Positions 37,337-50,100 of a stretch of DNA of 64,000 nucleotides are shown in pieces. Origin of the DNA: Strigops habroptila (taxonomy: Eukaryota > Chordata > Aves > Psittaciformes > Psittacidae); assembly GCF_004027225.2 (NCBI RefSeq), contig NC_044289.2:12176354-12240353 (forward strand), in the 5' to 3' direction. The notes below the pieces were generated by a model, which searched no databases, had not been told where the DNA came from, and saw only the letters and a list, made by a program, of their open reading frames with translations. The position numbers and the translations under genes are program-made. The first letter of the stretch is position 1. Every line of letters begins with the position of its first letter.

Positions 37337-37395
37337 GTAAAAGGTTGGACTTGATGATCTTACAGGTCTTTTCCAACCTGGTTGCTTCTATGCCA
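37337..37395 (+). mobile_element. CR1 LINE 3'-terminal remnant
   Basis: 'aggttggacttgatgatctt' followed by ggtcttttccaacctggttgcttctatg is the sense-strand CR1 terminus. It sits about 450 bp upstream of the PIGU start codon, just before the CpG island. Confidence 0.75.
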
Positions 37396-37609
37396 GCGCT
37401 GAGAGCAGAAAAGCTGGCCACTGAAGCTCCCCTTACTGCTTCAGGACCAGATTTGCTGTGCTGTGGCAGTGATTAGGACACATTAGAGGAAAGCCCTGCA
37501 AAGGCAGCAGCTGAACAGATGCTTCCTCACCCCGACAAGGGCGTGAGCACAGTAGGAAACACTCCTTGAAGCTGGTTTTGAAGGATGAAGGGATTAATGA
37601 TGTACCAAG

Positions 37610-38170
37610 CGCTGCTCTAACCCCCTCACCCGGCGGGCGGGGGGACGCAACCTTCGCGCTCCGGCGCGATTAGTCCCGCCGCGCTCGCCGTAACTCCGAG
37701 CGGTGCCGGGAAGCGGCGGCGCTGCGCGGGGGGTGCTGGGACATGTGGTCCTCCCGCCGGGCCGGCGCGTTGGCGCCGCGTTCTCCGGCGCCGCCCGGGA
37801 ACTACAGCCGGCGGCCGCCGGTGTGCGCCCGCGAGGATGGCGGCTCCCCTGGTGCTCGTGGTACTGGTGGCCGTGACGGTCCGCGCCGCGCTCTACCGCT
37901 CCAACCTCGCCGCCTTCATCTCCGAGCGGGTCGAAGTGTCGTCCCCGCTGAATGCCTGGAAGCGAGGTGAGGCCCGGCGAGCCCCCGCGGCGCCTGCAAG
38001 GGCCGAGGCCCCGGAGGGTGGCTGGGCCGGGGGCGGCGGCCGGGCCCCTCCGCACCCGAGCGCGGGCAGAAGCGTTCGGGGCTGGTCCGCGGCGCTTGTC
38101 TGGGGAAGAGCGAGCGCTCGGCTGCTGCCGGGGCACGGGAGGGGCCCGGGCCGGAGGCGGGAGGACGGGG
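37610..38170 (+). promoter_or_regulatory. PIGU: CpG-island promoter of PIGU
   Basis: The sequence turns abruptly CpG-dense at about 37615 and stays so into intron 1. No TATA box is seen. Two ACTACA-type elements resembling ZNF143/THAP11 sites lie upstream of the ATG: 37749-37735 on the minus strand (ACCACATGTCCCAGC) and aactacagc near 37799-37807. This is a typical housekeeping promoter. The ATG context (gaggATGGcg) is favourable. Confidence 0.75.
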
Positions 38171-41100
38171 TTTAGCCCATGTGTCGGCTGGGCTGGCTGC
38201 TCCTGTGCATGCTGGTTGTGTCAGAGGTGGGCATCCGATGGAAGCATGAGGCTCGGAGCTGAATATGTGGTTTTGGCAGCATTGATTGAGTCGTGGAATC
38301 ACAGACTGGTTTGTGTTGGAAGGGACCTTAAAGCTCATCCAGCTCCAACCCCCTGCCACAGGCAGGGACACATTCCACTAGGGCAGGTTGCTCCAAGCCC
38401 CTGTGTCCAACCTGGCCTTGAACACTGCCAGGGATGGGGCAGCCACAGCTTCTCTGGGCACCCTGTGCCAGCGCCTCAGCACCCTCACAGGGAAGAGCTT
38501 CTGCCTCAGAGCTCATCTCAATCTCCCCTCCGTCAGGTTAAAGCCATTCCCCTTGTCCTGTCCCTACACACCCTTGTAGAAAGTCCCTCTCCAGATTTAG
38601 GCCCCTTTAGACACTGGAAGCTGCTCTAAGGTGTGTCTGGAGCATTTAGTTGCGTCCATCACACTGTAACTGCACAAGCATTGTCCCGTGGTGTGAACAC
38701 GACCACACGGTTCCTAGTTTGTGCAGAGCTGTTCACAATTTCATTGTCCTTGTTCAGTTTGTGCCCCACATGTTGTTACCAACATGGTTCAAGTTCTGCT
38801 CTGAAGACTGAGGTACAGTTTAACCAGGACTTTTTGGTGGCATCCATCTCTAGCAGCTGAGCCTGTAAGGAACCTTCACTTATTTTAAAGACAGCTCCCT
38901 AGGAAAATAATATCTAGTTATTATGCAGGAAAAATGATTTGCAGTTTTAGGGTGGGAAACAGTGACATGGAGTAATAAAGGTCAAAAGCTTGAATGCATT
39001 TTGTGACCTGAGGCCTCTGCTCCGCAGTGTAGCACTTCACACTTCATAGTTTCAAAATACAGCTCCCAAAAATTCCCTTGCAGCAAAAGATGCTTTGTAA
39101 GTCTTATCTTAGAGTGTCAAGGTAGGCATCTAGGAAGTGAGGAGCAGAGGATCACCTGGAAAAGACTGGGCTGCCATCATACAGGGGTTCTGTGGCAGAG
39201 ACAGGGTCTTCTCCTCCAGCATATTGCTGAACCCAGAACCTCTTGTTGCTTCCTGCAGTCTCCTGCCTTTTACGTCTGGACAAATGGACCATTTCCCGTA
39301 GCTCCTCTCACTGCACACGCTGCTCAGTCCCCAGGGATCCTCTGTGCTCAGTGAGGTGGGGAGCCTATGGAAAAGCATGTGCATGCATTGCAGTACAGGC
39401 TGTAATTACATGATCGCAAAGGATCTGGATTAAAGCTGCAAAATGTCAGGGATTTTCAGAATCAGATAAAGCTTTTAGCTCTGCCTGGTAATCTGTATTC
39501 ATTTCGGCTCTTTTATGGTGGTTTTGGATGTTGCAAGTCTCTCTACATCTAATTAGGAAAAATAGTTCGAATTCTATATTATGTCGTGATTTGTCCTCTT
39601 AGAATTAAGTATTTTTTCAGCATAGACACCATGTGTCTCAGCAATGGTGACTTAAAATCCATCAATATCATACATGTGATTTAGAAATAGTGAAGTGCAA
39701 AACACTTCAGCTATAACCTTTATCTCTGAAAGAGATTACAGCTGCCCATTCAGTTACGGAAGAGCTTTGCATGGCAGAAGTAAGGAGGCAATCAATCAGT
39801 TGTAGCTGGTTCTTGGCTTTGTGAGATTTTGTGTCACCCACTGAGATGGCGATTCAATGTGAGACTCTTATGAGTGTGAGTGTTTTAAAACCTGTAGGTT
39901 TTGTAGTTTTACCATCATGAGATCTTTCTCTTCCCACCTTTCAGGATTCTAATGTAGGCATTTTGTATGTTTCAGTGGTTGAAGGACTAGCTCTGCTGGA
40001 TTTAGGAGTCTCGCCATACTCGGGAGCTGTTTTCCATGAGGTCAGTATGCATGCTTCATTTCAAACCTGATATTCAAGTGGCACGTTTCTTAGTCTTACT
40101 GCTTTCAGGTTGGCAAAGGCTTGTCCCAAAGAGTTCAGAGGAATTGGAGTCGTGTAGTTGTCTGTGCAGTAGTTGTATATGTAGTGACTAGCACAGTGAG
40201 GAAATACAGTTCATCACAGAATAACTCGCTGTGCAGGTGATAGACATTGTAAGATTCCTTACTCTATAAGGAGAGCCTGAAATAGGGGAAATGTGTAATA
40301 AGGAAAACACTCTGTTCACATCCAGATGTTTCTGTGAGCAGAAGCCAGAGCAGGCAGAGGCAGTGTCATTGTGAATCTGAACACAATTTTACTGGGTAGC
40401 AGCATCTTGAGTTTGTGTGTTTGCTGAAATACTGACATTAGCACAGGCAAGCAGTACATTTACCCCTCATCTTGAAAACACCTCGTTCCTCCAAACACTT
40501 CAGCACCTGTGGGGTTTTGTGCCCTTGAGTGATCTTATTGGTGTGGATGTAACTTCCCATCATGCTTCCGAAAACTTGCATCTCTTCAACAAATTCTCCT
40601 TCTTTACACACAGTTTTCTCTCCAGTATTTTCTCTTGCTTATTTATACCATCACATTATTTTAAAAGTATTTCAAAAGAAATCTATTTGCTCACAGTGAA
40701 TTTAGTACTGAATATAGTACTTCCAGATGAAGCTTTTCTGTCATAGGGATAATTCAGGAACATGCTCTTCCTCCTACCCTTGAAGTGAAAAGCTGTGGGA
40801 GTAAGAGGATGATAGGACTCTAGTCCCGCTGCTTTATGTTTTTAACACGCTTTCTTCTTTTTGCTTTAGAAAAGGCTCATCTGAAGAGGTTTAACAGTGA
40901 AACCAGCTTTCAAATGTACCTGTGAACAACCTGAAAAATAATAGATTCTCTAGGAAAAAAATACTTTCTAAAGCTGTTCTTTTTATGCTTTCTACTGTAA
41001 CTTCACCACTAGACTAGTAGAACTGAAAAGTTGGAAGAGAATATGATTTTCAAAGTTGATTGTGTCTTTTATAAAGCATATTGAGAACTTTGCAGGAGAA

Positions 41101-44100
41101 AAGATGAGTACATGTGCTTTGATTAATCACTTTACTCTGAAGTACCAGCGTTGTAGGAGAGGCCAAGGAAAACTACCTTTCACAGTGTTTCATAGTACTA
41201 CTCCATTGTTCTCATCAAATTTCCAGCTGTTTTATCTGGACAGCATTTGACATGGGTTTCTCTTCTGCTCTCTTTTAGACCCCACTGATTATATATCTCT
41301 TTCACTTCCTGATTGAATATGCTGAGTTGGTGTTCATGGTAAGTGCCTCTGGAAAGCTGCTCTTGAAAAGTCCCATTCTGTGAAATGCTGAGTATGACTT
41401 TCCTTTTACTCTTGCAAGAATCAGGGATCTTCAGCCTCCCTGTAGCCCACATTCTTGCTGAGTTCACAGTTTAATTGGAAAGGCAGCTTTGCCTGTACAA
41501 ACCTACGTTCAGGCTTTTCCTTTTTTGTACATATTCTTTCTTTTTTGTGAGTTCTTGGTTAGGAAAGTATCCCCACAGAGGGGCAGGAAGTTGCATTTGG
41601 CTTCAGATTTCAAAGGTTACCTCTTCCAGGTCAGAATATTTTGTTCCCTCAGCCTAATCCCTACACTGCAGCGTTTCTCACTGAAACCTGCTGCCAAACG
41701 CCAGGCCTGCAAAGAGAGCACAAATGGGTTAGGCCTCCACATGTCTCTTGTAAACTGTTCTCTGACTTCTGCATAATTCAGAAGGACAGAAATCATACAA
41801 CTGGCTGCATGTGGCACGTGGTGGAGCCTCTCCCCAGATCCCTGCTGGGCAGGTCCTGTACAGAGCTAAGAGCCATCTGCCCTGTGCTTGGGCTGATGAC
41901 CCTGCTGCTGCTTGGTAAGCCTGGGACAGCTCGAGGCACTGTCACACTGCTGGGCACTGCCCCAGTGTTGCCTGTGCTCTAATTAAACCAGTGATTCTCT
42001 CTATTATTACCCTTGCCTACTTCTTTCCATGAACAATTTGTTTCCCCTTAATTCCCCATTCTCTTGTTCTGTAAATATAATGTCTTTGATACAGCTCACG
42101 GCTTCAAGGTTAAGAGGCGGTGTGTGAACATAGTGTCCAAATCAGCAATCCAATGTTTTTAAAGCTTGTTTTTTCTTCTCATGAGCTGGGTCGGATCACA
42201 GACCTTATTCAGCATTGCAGTACTGCCCAGTATATTATTCTTCCATTTCTTTATTTTGCTCACAGTCAGTCTGTCTGTGCCTTGCTTTTTTAGATAACTG
42301 ATGTGCTAACTGCTGTTGCCCTTTACTTGGCCATCCAGGACTTCAACAAAGTTGTGGTAAGCTGGCTTGCCAGTATCTTGTACCAAAGAAAACTTTGGAT
42401 GCAGAATACTGCATCCTTGCCAGAGGATGCACTACCAACCAGTCCTTGTGGCAGTAAATCTGATCATATCTGGATGATCAATAAACAGGGGGACCGAATG
42501 TGGTAAACAACTGAGGTAGTGTAAGTTTTGTTGCAGCACTATTACAGTGTGAAACGAACTAGTGTCAGTAGCTACCACACTGCACTTGAATGATGATCAC
42601 AGCAGTGTAGATTCTTTGATGTGAAAGAAGTATATAGAATTTGAGAAATTAGTGAGGATGCAATAGCCAACGAAATGCAGACACAAGTCAAGGGTCACAA
42701 AACACAAGAGGAGATGCGAGATTTTAGAATGTGTGCTGAGACCCCTCCTTCAGTTGTGGCAGTTTGCAGTGCACAAAGTTTAATAATGGACTATGGATTT
42801 GGCAAGACTCGAGCATTCGCTTTTCTCACCTCTGCTCCTGCTACAGTCTTCTGTGCATTTTGTAGGTAGAGCCTGGAATGTTTTAGCTTGAACAGGGTTT
42901 GTGTTTGCACACAGCATGAGTTAATACACACTGGAAGTGTGTAAAGGAAGGAATAAAACCTTCCAATGATGCTGAGGTGGCATAAATCATTCTAATGAGC
43001 AAGGTGAAAGTCTGACACCAAGTATTACTTGTTCCCTTCAAGGTGTAAGTACCTGTACTTTGAGGTGAGTGATTTCTCCCAGCTCTCTCTCATAAGTGGC
43101 TCAGAGAACATTTTGTGTAAGTGATGCTGTGGTGTCTGTGATCCCAGAGGGGCAGTGGTTCAGTATCAACACGAACAGGGAGGCTGCATTTTCTACAGCA
43201 TCTGTGGGGTCTCCCATCCAGCTACGTGCTTGTTGCTTGTCCTCTGACTTTGAGGCTGAAGAAATAACTCATGATAGAACTGCAGACACGTAAAAATCCT
43301 GTGTTTGAATTACTCTGCTCATTGAGAATTTATTGCTAGGGTCTCTGTCCTCCTGCCTTACCATGACATTGCTCAGTAGGTTCATAATTCAGATTTCTTT
43401 TTTGTCTCCATAGAAGGATCATACAAGATAGATTAAAGGGAGAGACACAGGAAATTAAGGAAATTCAAATAAGTAGAGATTATCTGTTTCCTCTTGACTT
43501 CCACTTCAGCTGTGAAGTATTTGGGAAGAGAGGGGGTTTTTTTGTTCTGTCTGTACAACACCTCACGTAAGAGTTTTGGCTCACGCCTGGGGATCATGTA
43601 TGTTCTACAGTAATGGAAATCCCAAGTAATAAGAAATAATGACTTTCCTCATCTGACAGTCTTTGGTCATTCTCCTTTGTTCAGTTCAAAAAGCAAAAGC
43701 TCCTGATAGAACTGGATAAATATGCACCAGATGTGGCTGAACTCATCCAGACACCCATGGAAATGCACTACATCCCCCTCAAGGTAGCACTATTGTAAGT
43801 ATTGCAGTAGGCTGCTTTGGTTCATCAGCTCCCCTTGGGCTTTATTTGTTTGATTTCGGGCTTCAACATTTGTGGAAGATTTTTTTCCCCAAGAAAGTCT
43901 GAATTTCCTTTTATAGGTAAAAATCCCCCCAGCCCTGAATACTTCCCAGCATCTCCTTTCCTCCATTGTGCTCCCTGTGGCCTCTGCCCAAGACCACAAT
44001 CCAAAGATCTGGGTTTTGCTCCAGACTGTTAACTTGATGATGAGAAGATCCCATCAAATGTAAATAGACAGAAAGAGATGCCAAAATGCATCGGTTCTTC

Positions 44101-47100
44101 CTTTGAACATCTCTTTAATTAGATGCTGTCTCCTTTGAATGTAACTCAAGCTCTTCTCTTTTTCAGCTATCTGTTAAACCCCTACACTGTGATGTCTTGC
44201 GTGGCAAAGTCCACCTGCGCCATCAACAATACCGTCATTGCATTCTTCATTTTAGCCACAATAAAAGGTAACACAGTGAAGAAAAAATGGTTCTTTATGA
44301 ATTTCTATAGAGATTACAAAAGCAGCAGAAATTAAATCAAGGTAGAACTTTACAAATCTGCTTGCTACAAAGACCTCAGTGAAACACTGCAGAAAATAGA
44401 CTGGAACAAGGTCCAAATTGTGCCTGAAATCAGGAGATCAAGAGACTTTATAGTCAAGTTAAAACTTACTTTCACCTCAGTGTACCGAGGAGTTTCATCT
44501 CTAAAACTGACTCCTTTTCCTGGATGACATCAAATAGTTTTCTGTTTATGAAGAAGCACGTGTCTGTGTGTAGGAGGATATAATGCTCTGATGCTCTTTC
44601 TTTTGTACATGAATGTGCACTTAAAGAGTTGTACACAATTTAATTTCAAAGTGTATCTTTGAACTTTTATTCAAAAGCAAGCAGTTGCCCGCAGCTGTTA
44701 TTTGGCTTTCACTCACAGTTGTAAACTTGGTTTGAAATGAGTTAATTGAGCTGTGAGGAAGCAGAAACAGTAACCAAAGACCCACACCAGCCCAGCCGAA
44801 TAGATTCTGACGGAATAGCTGTTTCATTCATTTTGTATGTAATGTCAGGTTTCTATTTTGTATCTCACTCCCCAGCTTAAAGTCTTTCAGCATGTGTGAT
44901 TTGTATGAGTCACATAAGACTTAAGAGTTCTCTGCTGGATCAGAGGAAAAATGAGTCTGATTTCCTGTCTCCAGCAGTGCCCAGACATTGCAAAGAAAGC
45001 TGATGTACATCTCGTGCTTCCAAAAGAAAGTTTTCCTCCAGTTATTGACTGATTAAGGCAGGAGGGGCTTTGATTTAGAAGCATTTGCAAAGGCAAATGG
45101 TTGTGGTCTGTTTAGTTAAACTGATTTTAACTGTTCACTGATAGCATAAGATGAATAGTTCAGTCATAGAAAAACCTGTGCTGTCCTCTGTGTTCTCCCT
45201 GGATAGGAGTGTGGCAGCCTCTAGGTTTTAAAGTGGGCAAAGAGGGTATCAGATTATGACTGTGATTTTTGGGTACCAGTTTTGTAGATCAGTGGAGAAC
45301 TGAACACCCAATAAAATAGAGGATAGGGATGTTTCTGTATAGGAGAATGTAGTTGAAGACTGGGCTTGTATTTTTATTGTTTAGCCTGGGACCTTTTGGA
45401 CTCTCTTTATGGTGTTGGTAGTTGGACAGTGTGAATACTTGTCACTTAGCTCAACCTGAGACACCTCACATAAAGCTTCCTCAATCTAGGCATTCATATT
45501 TTTAAGACCACTTGGAAAAGCTGTGCTAATCCTTTCTATGCCTCAGCTTTGGTATCTGTAAAGTAGGGTTAATGCCACTCCATTCCTTCAGCTGCAGACT
45601 TCTGCTCGCTGTCTTCACAGAGCTTTGCTGAGGGACCTGACACATTCTGGTGATGAGGTTCTCACCCAGTATGAGTATAACAGCTGCTTCATGCGGATGT
45701 GACTCGAGTGAATGCATTTCCATGCATAAACAGCAGCCAGCATGGCCTATATATAAACTGAATTACACAAATCTCTTTCTGTATGTGAATGACAGGAGAT
45801 AGAAACCAGTCAGTGGTTCTTTCCTATGGGATAATCACTGTGGTGTGAGTCATTCTCTGTTCAAAATTAGTAGTTAAGAAAAGGACACTCTCCAGGACAC
45901 ATTCTGCTAAACCCACCTTTAAGTAGTGGTCTGGTATTTGTAAAGCCCCTGCAGAGGGTTATGCATTTCTTCCCATTTGGACTTCCTGTCTGTAAGGCTG
46001 TTTATATTAAATGTTCCTTACAACTGAGCATATTTTCTTTCTTTGCAGGTAGTGCCTTTCTCAGTGCTGTGTTCCTGGCCTTAGCAACATACCAGTCACT
46101 CTACCCTCTCACATTGTTCGCTCCAGCACTCCTTTACCTTCTACAGGTAGATGATTTCTGTTGGTACCCAGCTGATAGGAGTTCAAGCAGTAGGAGGCAG
46201 GCAGCAGCACAGTATTGCAGACATCTAAGATACAAGTGTAGCTGTGAGGAGATGGGTGTAATTCTTACATTGAGTGCATGAGAAATGACCAATTTAGCTA
46301 CTGTATCTTCAAGCACAGTTCTGGAAATATGTGCAGTGTGTATGACTGAATTGGCCAGAGTGAAGAACATCAAGCAAATTGCGCTTGGTCATTCCAGTGC
46401 CATAGTGCCAGTGTTTGGTGCTTTCTTTCATGGATTTAAAATGATGTTCTGAACACTGAGGCTTTCTTGTGGCTTTCCACCTGATGAGGGCTATCTGCCT
46501 GCTTGTATTTCATTTCCAGCGGCAGTTCATACCAATCAAACCGAAAAGCAAAAGCTTCTGGCTCTACACCATGCAGTATGCAGCCCTGTACCTGTGCAGC
46601 CTGGTGGTGATCATCTGCCTCTCCTTCTTCCTCCTCAACTCCTGGGATTTTATCCCATCTGTTTACGGGTTTATGTAAGTATATGGATTCTTACTGGTTT
46701 TCTCTCTAGCCCCTAGTGTGCTCTTTCTCATACATCACACACAGGTGCCTCACTCTCTGTGCTAAGTATGTGATCGATGAGTTTACTGGCAATGCAAGAA
46801 AAGAAAGAGTGTGTGGAGGAGAGCAGCATTAGCCAGCTTCTGTTAGTAAAGTAACAGCAACAATTGGAGAAGGCAGGAGATGCTTTCCACTGAGTTGATT
46901 GGAAATGGGTTTGATTGTTGAGCTACCATGGCTGTGAAATTTTTGTCTCTGAAGAAATGTCTGCTTGGGAATGGTTTAAATCCTGCTGGAGCGTAGGGAA
47001 GGATTAGTCCCTTTTCTCTCCAAAGCCAAACCCCTTTGGCTTCTTTTCCACGGATTTAAAATATAGGTCCAGTAGCACACAATGATTAATTAATGTAACA

Positions 47101-50100
47101 GAAGCAGAGCAGTGAAAACCAACCATTTAAAAATGTTACCTCGACTTTTCTTTTCAAATTTCAGCCTTTCTGTTCCAGATCTGACACCCAATATTGGCCT
47201 TTTCTGGTACTTCTTTGCAGAGATGTTTGAACACTTTAGTCTTTTCTTCGTATGCGTGTTTCAAATCAATGTGTTCTTCTACACCATTCCCTTGGCAATA
47301 AAGCTAAAGTAAGTATGTTTCTCTGCTAGTTTTGGTTTACTCTCAGTTGTCTGGTGAAAGCTTGTAATTCTGATTTCAGATGTCTGGATCTACAAGCCTG
47401 AGAAAGATTTTTAGTAGAGTCTATACTCCTCATTTCCCAAGGTTTCAGTCTCTGTTCCTCTGAAATCCTTATCCTGCTTCTCTGCAGAGCTGCTCAGTCT
47501 ACCCTACCCAGCACTCAGAGGCTTTTTTAGAGAGAACAAGGGACAAGAGCCTCTTCAAGCCTATCCACAGTGCATTCGTGCCCTTTATGATACTTATTTC
47601 CCATTTCCAGACTTTACTTCATCCTCTTACCATTTGTGTCTTTTTCCTTCTAGGGAGCACCCCGTGTTCTTCATGTTTGTCCAGATTGCAATCATTTCTA
47701 TCTTCAAGTCCTATCCCACTGTGGGAGACGTCGCACTGTACATGGCATTCCTTCCTGTCTGGAACCACCTTTACAGATGTAAGTTCTTTGTCTTTGATTG
47801 TTCTTTAGCTGGAATGAGAAAGGGCCTGTCCAATAATCATCACCACTAAACCAAAGCAGGCCCATGTCCGCGAGCTCCTGTGGCCTCCTTGGGGTGTCTG
47901 GAAGGAGGCTGGTTTCTCCTGGAGTTACAGTCTCTAACACGTCTTTAGGGCCAGGGTTGAAATTGGCTGAGGAGGGACTTTTCACTTGTACCTTTACCTT
48001 CCAAGTTGTTCTGAAGATCAGGTTTTTTTGTAAGAACCTTTTAGAGTCCTATACAAGGGATGTGGCTTATTTAAAGTACATCCATCGTTCAGATGCTTCA
48101 CTGCCATTGAAGGCTGTGTAATTTGAACACTGCTCCTGCAACTGGTGAGTCCCCAGCAGTGAAACCTTGCACTTTGCAGTAGTACTTTGGTTTGCATCTG
48201 CTTGTTTGCTTAGGGTGAAAGGAACTGAATTACTCTGAGTTGTCCAATTTTTCTTAAATGCTTTCTAAAGAACCTCTGTAAATCACCAGAGAGCTTCCTG
48301 ATGATTTTCAAACTCGCTCTAGAACGCCCTGAAGTGGGGAGATTTGGAAACACTCTGTTTTTCTGGGTGTTTCTTACTTAATTAATTGCTTTGACCAACC
48401 CTGCCAGGTTGTCCAGGCCTGTTACTGCAGTCTCTAACCCAGGCCAGGCATGTTTATGGACAGCTAGCCCACCTGATGTCCGGAGACATGACCAGGAACC
48501 AAGAGACTTGGAGACCATCTGACCTGTTAGATTCAGACTAAGGAAAGCTAAGGCCAAAGCAGCTGGAATAAAACAGGGCAGGAGGCCCCAGGCTATCCCT
48601 GAGCATGTTGCAGCCAGAGCAGGTGAGGTACTTCTGGGTTCCTCATAGTTCAGTCACACATCCCAAGCTTGTGGCTAAAGGGGACTGTGACCAGTGAGGG
48701 TACAGTCACCTGTCACATGCTGCCAGCCCCCAGTGAGTGAATAGCCCTACTGAACAAGAAGTTTGAAAAGATAGATGTGAACAAGTTTGGATGTGCCAAT
48801 GTCTTAAAGTGTCAGATAGCTCCTTCAGCTGCACAATGATCAGGAGTCTTTCAGTTACCTTCAGGGCCATTGGCTGAGCTGTAGCCAGGCACAGCAACAC
48901 AAGGGCTGGGATGAAGTGTAATTCTGCTGCCAAAGGACAGGCATAAATAGGTCACAGAAACCAAAATCTCTTCTGGCCCACTAGTTCCTAGCTCTTTTAG
49001 ACAAAGTTGTGCTTGGTTTTCCTCCATCTGATGCATACTTAAGGCAGACTGGTGGATTCTCTTCACGCTCACTTGCACCTCCCAAGGTTGCATGTTTGTC
49101 AGTGCATTTGGCCTGGATGGGTTTCCTCCTTTTATGGTGCTTTCATTTCCTTACCACCTCCCAAGAAAGCCTCTCTTTTCCTATGGCCCTCAGGTTTTTT
49201 CCTTGATGAGGCTAGGAAATGGCATGCTCTGCTCTCTGAAATGCTGGTGAAAGGCCCTTCTCAAAACTGTTAGTTACTGTAGTGTAGGCGCTAAAAAGCT
49301 GAAGTCTTCTGAGGAGGAGTGTTTGAAAGCAGGACCTAGAAGGCAAATGCCACAAATGAGGACTTCACACTCAAGCAAAGGCAGAAGTATTTATTTCAAA
49401 GCGAAGTATAGTGGATTTCTTATGCAAGTTAGCCAGGACAATATTAAAGCAAACTGTGAGAGATTATTGGAGAGAAGTGTGTGTTGGCAAGTGCCTCTGC
49501 CCCACTGCACACACCCTAAATACCACTGCTGGTTGTGTGGGCATGGCTGCTCAGTAATGCATCATTTTAACAGCTTGGTTTTCTTTTGCAGTCCTCCGGA
49601 ACATCTTCATCCTGTCATGTGTGCTCATTGTCTGCTCCCTCCTTTTCCCTGTTCTGTGGCATCTATGGATTTATGCAGGAAGTGCCAACTCCAATTTTTA
49701 TTATGCCATCACGCTGACTTTCAACATAGGGCAGGTCAGTAGAGCGAGGCAAACAAGGCTGCACTTTGGGTCACTGCATCGGGTGTGTGTCAGCAACAGT
49801 GAATTCTGCAGGATGTGTCTGGCTCTTTCTTTGCATCCTGTGTAGTCTTGCATTGCAGCTTCTTCCCTCTCCTTGCTCCTGCTGAAATCTGCCTAGACCT
49901 CACCTTCTGGCACACTAATGGGAGAGAATTCTTGTAGTATTCGAGCTATAGCTTAACAATCCAACCAGGCTGTACTGCAAGTTGTGGTCTGTTGCTTGAT
50001 AGCAGAGGAAAAGCATCTTGGTCTGGCATTAAGAACACACATGAATGGAGAAGGTAAGCTAAGAGGGGAAATGGAAGAAACCATGGGGCAGCAGGAGTGG

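Larger units (their letters stand above)
18513..37590. other. TP53INP2-PIGU intergenic region without a supported gene
   Basis: Nineteen kilobases between two divergently transcribed genes. I looked for recognisable protein, RNA genes and clear exon chains and found none. Open frames up to 222 codons (for example 30764-31432) lie in GC-rich sequence, overlap on both strands and lack similarity. The content is one CR1 (24520), a CR1 terminus (37337), small tandem repeats and the inverted pair at 29-30.3 kb. From about 31.4 kb rightward the sequence becomes AT-richer and low in repeats; unrecognised enhancers or long non-coding RNAs could be here. Confidence 0.5.

Noticed and set aside
37952-38629. 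225-codon plus-strand open frame overlapping PIGU exon 1
   Set aside because: It reads through the PIGU donor site into CpG-island intron and an inverted CR1; the spliced PIGU model is complete without it.
7513-38645. The three long inverted CR1 copies as a locus-specific dispersed system
   Set aside because: They are ordinary 5'-truncated LINE insertions of one subfamily; similar end points for two of them are within normal variation.
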